Part shown: positions 29,253 to 36,677 of the stretch, piece by piece
How positions within the stretch are numbered: position 1 is the first letter of the stretch
How the letters are laid out: every line of letters starts with the position of its first letter
Assembly (NCBI RefSeq): GCF_030411995.1
Contig: NZ_JASNRC010000017.1
Coordinates: 54,571-118,570, forward strand
Origin: Massilia sp. YIM B02769
GTDB lineage: Bacteria > Pseudomonadota > Gammaproteobacteria > Burkholderiales > Burkholderiaceae_D
DNA length: 64,000 nt
Direction of reading: 5' to 3'
Position numbers and translations under genes: made by a program
Notes under the pieces: model-generated
Told to the model about the DNA's origin: nothing
Databases searched by the model: none
What the model saw: only the letters and a program-made list of their open reading frames with translations

Positions 29253-32200
29253 ATGTCGATGCAGGGAATGATTGCCACGGTATTGGGCGGGCTGGCCTCC
29301 AGCCACCGGGCGCGGCGGCGCGCGCGCAACCTGCGGGCGGGCGGCCGCACTGTGCAGGGCCGCGCGGCTGCCGTCGAGGCGAGCGGACAGGCGCGTCCGC
29401 ATGCCGGTCCCGGACTCTGGCTCGGCGTCGGCGCGCTGGCGCTGGCTATCGGCGGCGGCATCCTGATTGCCCACCACGCGCGCACACTGGCCGCGGCCGC
29501 CGACGGAAATGGCGCAAGTTCGGGCCTGGTGCGCGAGCTCGACGCCTTCCAGCCGGCGCTGCCCGGCCTGGCCTTCAGCGTGCCGGCCGGGGCCGGCGTC
29601 AGCCTGAATCCGCATGGCGACGGCGCGCTGCTGGTGGTCTCAGGCATGCGCGCCGAGCGCCCCGTGGTGATCGATTTGTGCGAGCAGATGCTGGACAGGA
29701 CCAGCGGCCGCATCTCGCCGGTGCGCATCGGCTACCCGTTTGCCGACGTCGCGCGCTGGGCCGCCCGCAACGAGAGCGCCGCCAGCCCGGTCACCCTCCG
29801 CAACGTCGTGCTCGCGGGGCAGGCCATGCCCCAGCTCGACATCGCAGGCAGCGCCAGGGGCGGCGCGCCGTTGCGGGTGAGCTGGAGCGGCACGCCGGCC
29901 GCGCGCTGGATCGGCGACGCCAGCAGCGGTGCGATCGCGAAAGGCGGCGATGCGCTGCTGGGCCGCCAGGGCTGGCTGGTCTGGGGCGACACCGGTGCGC
30001 TGCGCGTGATGCGGCGCGCCAGCGCGGCCTGTCCGGCGGCCGGGGAGCTGGTGCTGCAGCGCTGGCAGCCGGCGGCGGGTGCTGTCCCGCAGGCCGAGGT
30101 AGCGGCTTTCCCGGTGCATGGCGCGATGCGCACGGCCACCCTGGCGCCGGGCGAATACCGTGTACCGCTTGCGGCCACGCCGCGGCTGGAAGACGGCGCG
30201 CTGTTCGACAGCCTGTATGCACATGGTTTCATCCGCTTGTCGCCGTCCGGCCTGGTCGAGGCGGCGCCGCGCGACCTGGCACGCTGGCGCGCCGCCGATC
30301 CGGGACAGCGCAGCGCCGACCTGCGTAGCTGGGACGGCGTCCAGCTCGATGCGGCCGGGCTGAAACTGCTCGAACGTTTGCACTACCGCGCGGATGGCGC
30401 CTATGTGCTGGAACAGATCCGCGTCTTCAACAGCGAGCGCCGCCTGCTGGCCTGGCGTCTGCGCCCGAACGCACTGGGAGGCGCCTGGCGGGCCAGCGCC
30501 GGGCCGGTGGCAGTGAGTGCCACTAGCGCGATGCCGCTGGTCGCCGCGCGTCTGTTCGACCGCCTGCCGCAGGGCTGGGCGCCGTGGAGCCGGATCGCCG
30601 ACTGGCCCGCGAATGCGAACACCGCCCGCCTGGCGCTGGCGCTGCCGCGTCCGGCCCAAGGCGGCGAGCGGGTCGACGTGATGCTGGCCGGGCGCGTGGG
30701 GCGCATCGAAGGCGCGCAACCCATCGATACGCATGCTGTTTGCGGCGGACGTGCCTGTACCCGGCCCGATGACGTGCGCGAGTTGACGCTGACCCTGTTA
30801 CCCGGCGCGCGCCAGGTGGTGCTGGAAGCGGCGCCGCTCGACATGGCGACGCTCGGGAGCGGCGGCGATGCCGCCTACCGCCACCTGGTGCTGAACGGAC
30901 GCGCATTGCGCTGGCAGGCGCTGCCCGACGCCGGACGCGTGGGTGCGCCGGCCGCCGCGCCGGTCATGCTGGCCGACCGCCAGGGCGAGCCGCTGTGGCA
31001 GGGCGGACGGCCGCTCGACGCGGCAAACGCTGCGGGGCTCGCGACACTGCTCGGCGTGCGCGAGGGCCATGCGAACAGCATCGCCGGCATGCTGGGCCGC
31101 TTGCCGGCGCCGAACGGCCGCCCGCACCAGGCCACACTCACCCTCGACCTGGCGCTGCAGTCCGCGGCCCAGGGCGCGCTCGACTGCATCGGCCTGCGCC
31201 GCGGACAGTGGGACGGCGCGCGTTGCAGCGGCGGCGTGGCGCCGCCAGGCGGGCGCCAGGCCGGGCTGGTGCTGCTCGACACCGGCAGTGGCGATATCCT
31301 GGCCGCCGCCAGTGCGCGCGCGGACGCCGCAGTCGTCGACGCCCCGTGGAACGAACTGCGCGACTTCGACCGTGTCGACCCGGCGCGCAGCCCGCTGCGC
31401 CAGGCGGCCCTGCAGCACGATGGCGGCGCCGAGCGCAGCCCGGGCTCGACCTATAAAATCGTCAGCGCGCTCGGCCTGGAGCTGGCGGCGCAATCGAATC
31501 CGCGCCTGGACGCACTGCTCGACGGGATGCCGCTGTCCGCCATCAACGCCACGGCGGCAAGCGGCGGCTATGCCTTCCGTACCGATGCCGCGACGTATCC
31601 GGTGCAGACGGGTGGCGCTTATATCACCAACTTCCGCGACCAGCACCTCGACCGCCGCGCCCAGGACGGCAAGCTGGGCCTGTCACAGGCGCTGACCTAC
31701 AGCCTGAACACCTGGTTCGCCTGGACCGCCGAGCTGGGCGACCGCAGCCTGCTCGGCAAGCCGCAGGGCGGGGCGCCCAGCCTGCGCGCGCTGGATGCCG
31801 GTGCGCTCGACGCGGTGCGACCGAGCGTCGCCATGGCGCGCCGGCTCGGCTTCGAGCGGCCGCTGCACCTCGATGGCGGCCTGCTGCCGGCCGATTACGG
31901 CTGGCGCAACTGGGACGCGCTGCAAGCCAGCATCGCCGCCAGCGACCCGGTCGGCTCGCGCCACGAACTGCGCCAGATGGCCATCGGTTTGCGCATGCAG
32001 GCCACGCCGCTGCACATGGCACTGGCTGCTGGCGCGGTCGGCGAAGGACGCGCCATCACCCCGCGCCTGTTGCTGGCGCTGGACGGGAAGAAGGCGCAGC
32101 AACAGGCCGGCGACAAGCTCGGCGTACGCCTGGACCGCATCCGCGCCGGCCTGCGCGGCGTGGTGGCCCACGGCACGGCGGCGGGCGCTTTCCGCGGCGC

Positions 32201-32450
32201 CGAATTCGACGGCCTGCGCCCCGGCCTGTACGGCAAGACCGGCACGGCGCCGGTTGGCGACGGCGACCAGGCCACGGTCTGGTTCACCGGCTGGCTGGAG
32301 CCGGGCAGCATTCCCGGGCAAGACCGGCGCCTGGCGTTTGCCGTGTTCGTCAGCCGCTCCGGGGAGACGGGCGGGGCGCATGCGGCGCCGGTCGTGGCCG
32401 GGCTATTGCGTTCAATGCTGGCGCAAAAGGCTGAACAGAAGGGCAATTGA
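29253..32450 (+). CDS. Large penicillin-binding-type transpeptidase
   Basis: 1065 aa from ATG 29253 (GGAAGGA site). Basic cytoplasmic tail, one membrane helix at about 54-73 (GLWLGVGALALAIGGGILIA), about 550 residues of extracytoplasmic region without a recognised domain, then a transpeptidase domain with all three catalytic motifs: Ser732-x-x-Lys735 (SPGSTYK), Ser817-Leu-Asn819 (YSLNTWF) and Lys995-Thr-Gly997 (YGKTGTA). This is a class-B-PBP-like enzyme that cross-links peptidoglycan. An SEDS gene (46724-49060) and Ser/Thr kinases lie in the same cluster, so it is the likely PBP partner. The long N-terminal extension is unusual. Confidence 0.85.
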   Translation: MSMQGMIATVLGGLASSHRARRRARNLRAGGRTVQGRAAAVEASGQARPHAGPGLWLGVGALALAIGGGILIAHHARTLAAAADGNGASSGLVRELDAFQPALPGLAFSVPAGAGVSLNPHGDGALLVVSGMRAERPVVIDLCEQMLDRTSGRISPVRIGYPFADVARWAARNESAASPVTLRNVVLAGQAMPQLDIAGSARGGAPLRVSWSGTPAARWIGDASSGAIAKGGDALLGRQGWLVWGDTGALRVMRRASAACPAAGELVLQRWQPAAGAVPQAEVAAFPVHGAMRTATLAPGEYRVPLAATPRLEDGALFDSLYAHGFIRLSPSGLVEAAPRDLARWRAADPGQRSADLRSWDGVQLDAAGLKLLERLHYRADGAYVLEQIRVFNSERRLLAWRLRPNALGGAWRASAGPVAVSATSAMPLVAARLFDRLPQGWAPWSRIADWPANANTARLALALPRPAQGGERVDVMLAGRVGRIEGAQPIDTHAVCGGRACTRPDDVRELTLTLLPGARQVVLEAAPLDMATLGSGGDAAYRHLVLNGRALRWQALPDAGRVGAPAAAPVMLADRQGEPLWQGGRPLDAANAAGLATLLGVREGHANSIAGMLGRLPAPNGRPHQATLTLDLALQSAAQGALDCIGLRRGQWDGARCSGGVAPPGGRQAGLVLLDTGSGDILAAASARADAAVVDAPWNELRDFDRVDPARSPLRQAALQHDGGAERSPGSTYKIVSALGLELAAQSNPRLDALLDGMPLSAINATAASGGYAFRTDAATYPVQTGGAYITNFRDQHLDRRAQDGKLGLSQALTYSLNTWFAWTAELGDRSLLGKPQGGAPSLRALDAGALDAVRPSVAMARRLGFERPLHLDGGLLPADYGWRNWDALQASIAASDPVGSRHELRQMAIGLRMQATPLHMALAAGAVGEGRAITPRLLLALDGKKAQQQAGDKLGVRLDRIRAGLRGVVAHGTAAGAFRGAEFDGLRPGLYGKTGTAPVGDGDQATVWFTGWLEPGSIPGQDRRLAFAVFVSRSGETGGAHAAPVVAGLLRSMLAQKAEQKGN

Positions 32451-32530
32451 GCTTCTCCAGCGCGCCTGAATTTCGTGTTTGTGTGGCATGATTTATAAAG
32501 TTCGTTATCTGGGGGACACACATAGCGTGT

Positions 32531-32616
32531 GAAAAAGCCTTCAGGGCAAGGCGCGGCGTCGAAGACAGTACGCTAGTACGGCGAGACGACGCAACGCAGC
32601 CATGAAGGAGTTTTTC
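32531..32616. repeat. Intergenic palindromic repeat element (86 bp)
   Basis: Ends are inverted (GAAAAAGCCTTCA ... TGAAGGAGTTTTTC), with nested inverted segments GCGTCG/CGACGC and GTAC-gcta-GTAC in the middle. Elements with this layout are scattered between genes in many Burkholderiales (from memory). Its right arm contains AAGGAG, 10 bp before an ATG at 32619, so it may supply the ribosome site of the next gene. Confidence 0.6.
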
Positions 32617-32618
32617 GC

Positions 32619-33941
32619 ATGCGTACACAAGAGGAAGGTATGCGTTTGCCGGGAACCCGATACCAGGAACCGGGTTGGGAGCAGGTCAGAAAACTGCTGG
32701 GCGCTTGTTCGCTCGACGCCTTTGCGCGCGTCGATCCGAGCGAGTTGCTGGCGCCCGCGCCGAGCGACGGAGCGCTGGCACTGTACGTCGACCTGCTCGC
32801 AGAAGCGCTGCACGCGGCCGGCCGCACGGCGCGCGCCCAGGCAAGCGGCAACAGCTACGGCGAGACCGTCGGCGAGCTGGCCCTGTCGCTGGCCTACGAA
32901 CTGGCCGCGCGCCCTGGCGACTGGGATGCCTTCCGCACGGCCCTGGGCGCCGAGCATGCACGCGCACCGGCGTTCTGGCGCCAGCCCGGCGGCGAAGCGC
33001 TGCTGCGCAAGAAGGTCAACGACATGTTCGCCGTCCTGCGCGACAAGGTCGACGCCGACAATTACCAGATCGCTTGCGGCCGCCCCTGCAGCCCGAACCG
33101 CATTTACGCCTACCGCATGCTCGACACGGCCTATGGCGAGATAGCGCGCCTGTTCGCCGGCTGGCGCGAGCACACGGCGCAGGTAGGCGCGATCCTCGGG
33201 CGTCCGGTCGCGTTTTCGGTGCCGATCGAGGTACGCCAGCTGCAGACGGTCGGCGGCTGCCGCCCCGAGTGGATCATGCGCTGGAGCGAAACCCTGGAAC
33301 GCTTCACCGGCTCGCCCGGACCGCTGCACACGAAATCGAAGCGTTTCGAGGCCCTCAAGAACAGCCCGGCGAAGATCGCCGAGATGCTGTCCGAGATCGG
33401 CGAATACGAAGCCATCTCCAGCAACCGCGACCAGGACTGGCTGCACGACCAGGACACGGCCGGCGCCTGGATCGAGGATTACTGGCGCGTGCTGGACGCG
33501 TCGCAGGAAGCCACGACACCGGGGCCGGACCTGATCCTGGAAGCGCGCGAGGATGAGCTGGATGCGCCCGCGCCCGCGTCTGCTCCCTACGTGCCGCCGC
33601 AAGCATCCGCGCCCGACGACGACCCGGCGGAAAGCGGGCGGGCGGAGTCTGTTTCACTTCCCCCCGGCTTTCTGTCTGCGGCACGCGCGGCCGAAGATCC
33701 GGGCAGCTGGACCGGCCGTCTGCTGGCGCAGGATTCGCTGCCGGTGCGCCTGGCCGTGTACCTGAAGCTGCTGGGCGGCGAGGACGACACCTACCCCGAC
33801 GCCTGGCGCGACCCCGCCACCGGCGCGCTGCCGACCATGCAGCAACTGGCGGCGCTGGACGGCGTTTCGCTGCCGACGCTGCGCAAGCGGCGCGACGCGG
33901 CCATTGCCAGGCTGGAAGCGGCACCACGAACGGGAGGATGA
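32619..33941 (+). CDS. Unknown protein with C-terminal HTH-like segment
   Basis: 440 aa. Start at 32619 (inside reach of a repeat-borne AAGGAG) or 32640 (own GAGGAAGG site); the second gives 433 aa. Residues 1-290 form a helical/mixed domain I do not recognise (VNDMFAVLRDKVDADNYQIA, IMRWSETLERFTGSPG). A Pro/Asp-rich linker (about 310-345) leads to a C-terminal part whose last 40 residues (LPTMQQLAALDGVSLPTLRK) look like a sigma-region-4-like helix-turn-helix. First of a run of unknown genes in the kinase cluster. Its stop overlaps an ATG of the next gene. Confidence 0.6.
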   Translation: MRTQEEGMRLPGTRYQEPGWEQVRKLLGACSLDAFARVDPSELLAPAPSDGALALYVDLLAEALHAAGRTARAQASGNSYGETVGELALSLAYELAARPGDWDAFRTALGAEHARAPAFWRQPGGEALLRKKVNDMFAVLRDKVDADNYQIACGRPCSPNRIYAYRMLDTAYGEIARLFAGWREHTAQVGAILGRPVAFSVPIEVRQLQTVGGCRPEWIMRWSETLERFTGSPGPLHTKSKRFEALKNSPAKIAEMLSEIGEYEAISSNRDQDWLHDQDTAGAWIEDYWRVLDASQEATTPGPDLILEAREDELDAPAPASAPYVPPQASAPDDDPAESGRAESVSLPPGFLSAARAAEDPGSWTGRLLAQDSLPVRLAVYLKLLGGEDDTYPDAWRDPATGALPTMQQLAALDGVSLPTLRKRRDAAIARLEAAPRTGG

Positions 33942-33943
33942 GA

Positions 33944-34498
33944 ATGACGACGAGCGAAATCGACCGCAAGCTGCAGGAACGCCTGTTGTTGACGCGGCGT
34001 GTACAGGGCGACCGCCTGATGCTGGCCGATGCCGTGCTGCTGGCGGCGCTGGATGGCAGCCGCCCGTTGACGCAGGGCGAACGCGCGGCACTGGAAGGCT
34101 CGCCGCTGACGGTGCGGCGCCTGCGCACGCTGGCACTGGCGCGCAAGGGTGCGCAGGCCGCGAACGACGACGATTGGCGGGGCAGCCACGGCATGCTGCG
34201 CGCGGCCGACAGCGGCGCGGCGCTGGGCCAGCTGGCCACCGACGATGGCTACTGGCGCCTGCATTTCGTGGCGGGACGGGTGATCCTGCAGCTCTCGCCC
34301 GAGGCCCCGTTTGCCGCGCGCCTGTTGCGCGAGGCGGCGCTGCTGCGCGTGCTCGACGGCGCCGGCGCCGAAGTGCTGCAGGGCCGCCTCGACCCGGATG
34401 GCGAATGCGAATGCGCCTGGCCGTTTGCGGACGCGCCCGGCGAACACTTCCAGCAGCATGGCGCCGCCTTCAGCGTGCTGCCGGCCCCGCTGGCATGA
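33944..34498 (+). CDS. Unknown protein of the kinase cluster
   Basis: 184 aa from MTTSEIDRKLQ; GGAGG at 33933-33937 fits this start better than the overlapping ATG at 33938. N-terminal half is Leu/Arg-rich helical (LMLADAVLLAALDGSRPLTQ, VRRLRTLALARKGAQAAN), C-terminal half beta-rich (WRLHFVAGRVILQLSPEA) and ends with an acidic stretch (DPDGECECAWPFADAPGEHF). No family recognised. Overlaps the next gene start, so probably co-translated with it. Confidence 0.6.
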   Translation: MTTSEIDRKLQERLLLTRRVQGDRLMLADAVLLAALDGSRPLTQGERAALEGSPLTVRRLRTLALARKGAQAANDDDWRGSHGMLRAADSGAALGQLATDDGYWRLHFVAGRVILQLSPEAPFAARLLREAALLRVLDGAGAEVLQGRLDPDGECECAWPFADAPGEHFQQHGAAFSVLPAPLA

Positions 34499-35568
34499 TG
34501 TTCGACCTGTTCAAGCGCATGGCGCGCGCGCCGGCCTTCGATGCCGCGGGACTGGGCGTCGAGGCGATCGCGCGGCCGATCGCCTCGGGCTGCGCCTTGC
34601 CGGCGTCGAGCGTCGGCGTGGCCGTCGACCGCGCCGGCCACACGCGCCGCATCAGCGCCGGCGGGCGCATCAACCTGCTCGAAGGCGAAAGCGGCTGGTG
34701 CTTCCATCCGGGGCCTTACGGCTGCGACCTGCTGCCCTTCGCCGCCGCGCCGGAAATCGGGCTGCGCCTGCATTTCGCCATCGACAGCCCCGACCCGCGC
34801 GTGAGCCAGCAGCGCTTCGATTTGTTCCTGGCCAGCGAAGGCGCCGGCGAACTGCTGCTTGCCGATTTCTCGGCGCGCGTCGAGGACGCCCTGCAACGCG
34901 AACTCGCGCAAGGCAACCTTGACCTGCCACCCTGCACCACGCTCGACGAGTGGAATGCCTTCCGCGCCGGCCTGAACCAGCTGCTGTACACGCGCTTCGG
35001 CGTCACGGTCGACGATTGCGTGCCGGTCGACCTGCGCGCCAGCCGCGACTTCGCGCAAGAACTGCGGACGCGCGCCATCCATGGCGCGGACGAACCTTTC
35101 CTCGGCACGGCGCCGGCAACGCCGCCCGTCCTTCAGCCCAGCGGGCAGAAACAGCCGTTCGATCCGGCGGTGGCAGACGCGCGCGCGCTGCGCCGCCTCT
35201 TCCTCGAACTGCCTTGCCTGATGTGCCGCGTGCGCCAGGCGGCGCTGCCGAGCGGCCAGGCCCTGTTCCGCCAGCAGCAGTCGCTGTTGCAGCGGTTCGA
35301 CCTGGTGTGCCTGGCGGCGAGCACGATGCCGTCGCTGGCGCTGGCCGCACCGGGCCAGCCGCTGGCCATGGACCAGCAGTTGCGCCGCGCCCGCAACAGC
35401 GTGGAGGCGGCCGCTGCGCTCGACGAAGCCTGGGCCTTGCTGGCGCGCTTTGAACTGGCCGAGGACCAGGGACTCGAAGCCCTGTTCGATGAAGCCGACC
35501 GCATCGTCGCCAATCTCGAACAGGCAAGCCATGAGCGCAAGCTGGTGGCGCCGCAGGAGGCCGCATGA
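34495..35568 (+). CDS. SPFH-like protein of the kinase cluster
   Basis: 357 aa (or 356 from the second ATG of ATGATG). Residues about 60-190 read like a band-7/SPFH core: GGRINLLEGESGWCFHPGPY, LRLHFAIDSPDPRVSQQRFD, then LLLADFSARVEDALQRELAQ and LLYTRFGVTVDDCVPVDLRA, which parallels 'aLrllLasYGLGVagVetl' in the gene at 36678. The C-terminal ~130 residues are helical (LRRLFLELPCLMCRVRQAAL) with a CxxC-like pair and coiled-coil tendency. SPFH assignment is by pattern and is tentative. Confidence 0.45.
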   Translation: MMFDLFKRMARAPAFDAAGLGVEAIARPIASGCALPASSVGVAVDRAGHTRRISAGGRINLLEGESGWCFHPGPYGCDLLPFAAAPEIGLRLHFAIDSPDPRVSQQRFDLFLASEGAGELLLADFSARVEDALQRELAQGNLDLPPCTTLDEWNAFRAGLNQLLYTRFGVTVDDCVPVDLRASRDFAQELRTRAIHGADEPFLGTAPATPPVLQPSGQKQPFDPAVADARALRRLFLELPCLMCRVRQAALPSGQALFRQQQSLLQRFDLVCLAASTMPSLALAAPGQPLAMDQQLRRARNSVEAAAALDEAWALLARFELAEDQGLEALFDEADRIVANLEQASHERKLVAPQEAA

Positions 35569-36578
35569 GCGAACACCAGAATGAACCGATGGGCGAAGCG
35601 GTGTGCCGCAGCCTGCTGGCCGACGGCGGCATCGTCACCATCACGGCCACGCGGCGGCCGCGTGGCGGGCGCGCCGACATCAAGTGCAGCGCGCCGGGTG
35701 CGCCGGCAATTGCCGCGCGCATGCAGGAAGTGGCGCGCCTGGCGCGGCACACCGAGGCGCGCCACGACAGCCGCGACCAGGTCGTGATCAGCGTGGACCG
35801 CGCACCCGGCGCCCAGGAACGCGACTGGGAGCTGGCGGTGGTGCTGGCTGACCGCGCCGTGCGCGGCCTGCTTCCGCTGCGTCCGCACACGCTGGCGCTG
35901 GGCTGGTCGGCGCAATGGCAGCGCGGCCGCATCGACGGGCACGACACGAAGAACGCGCCGAACGGCGCGCTGCTCGGTGGCCCGCAAGGCCTGCGCCACC
36001 TTGGCGCCCTGACAGGGCAGCCCGACGTGGCCGATGCGGTCTCAAACGCGCGCGCCTGGTTCCCGCTGCACAGCGGCGGCATCAACGACAGCCTGTGCTG
36101 GGTCGAGGTCAGCGTGTATCCGCTCGACGCGGGCACGGCGGACGACGAAGCCATTGCCGTGCCCGGCCTTGACAGCGCGCGCCAGCACGCGGTGCGCCAG
36201 GCCCTGGCTGGGGCGCGCCACTTCGACGGCGAGTCGGCCCCGCGCTGGCGCACCACGGTGCGTTTCGGCCAGGATGGCTTGCACGGTAATTCGTATGAGC
36301 TGGCGCTGGTGCTGGCCGACCGCCTGGCGCGCGGGCGCGAATTCGTGCCGCGCGGGCGCATCATCGCCAGCGGCTGCTCAAGCGCCTGGCACGCCGGCCA
36401 GGTGGACAGCGTGGAAGGGCTGGCGCCGAAATGCGCGCTGATCGAGCGCGAGGCGGCAGCTGGCGACCGCGTCCTGCTGCCGCGTGCCTGGGAGGCGGGG
36501 CTGCCGGCCGGCCTGCGCGACGCTCTGCGGGCCAGGGGCGCGAGCCTGGCCTGCGTCGAGCGGATCGGCATTATCTGA
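35565..36578 (+). CDS. Degenerate tandem Lon-protease-like (S16) protein
   Basis: 337 aa without an AAA ATPase part. Two copies of a Lon proteolytic-domain pattern: residues about 70-150 (QERDWELAVVLADRAVRG) and 225-337 (LHGNSYELALVLADRLARG). The second keeps the Ser-Lys dyad: Ser243 in GNSYE and Lys289 in VEGLAPKCAL, 46 residues apart (43 in E. coli Lon), plus GQVDSVEG and GDRVLLP. In the first copy Trp88 replaces Ser, so it is probably inactive. Coupled to the gene before it. May process or bind proteins of the cluster. Confidence 0.6.
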   Translation: MSEHQNEPMGEAVCRSLLADGGIVTITATRRPRGGRADIKCSAPGAPAIAARMQEVARLARHTEARHDSRDQVVISVDRAPGAQERDWELAVVLADRAVRGLLPLRPHTLALGWSAQWQRGRIDGHDTKNAPNGALLGGPQGLRHLGALTGQPDVADAVSNARAWFPLHSGGINDSLCWVEVSVYPLDAGTADDEAIAVPGLDSARQHAVRQALAGARHFDGESAPRWRTTVRFGQDGLHGNSYELALVLADRLARGREFVPRGRIIASGCSSAWHAGQVDSVEGLAPKCALIEREAAAGDRVLLPRAWEAGLPAGLRDALRARGASLACVERIGII

Positions 36579-36589
36579 GGGAGAAGCAC

Positions 36590-36617
36590 GCAATACCCCG
36601 TGTGCGCAGGGTATTGC
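36590..36617. other. Inverted repeat before the SPFH/zinc-ribbon gene
   Basis: Perfect 9-bp arms GCAATACCC (36590-36598) and GGGTATTGC (36609-36617). No T-run follows; a TAGAAT -10-like box lies at 36633-36638. Could be an operator or attenuator of the 36678 transcript. Confidence 0.4.
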
Positions 36618-36677
36618 CGGGCTCCCGGCTGCTAGAATCGCCGGGCTTGGGGTTAGACAAAAGGATGGAGTCGGATC

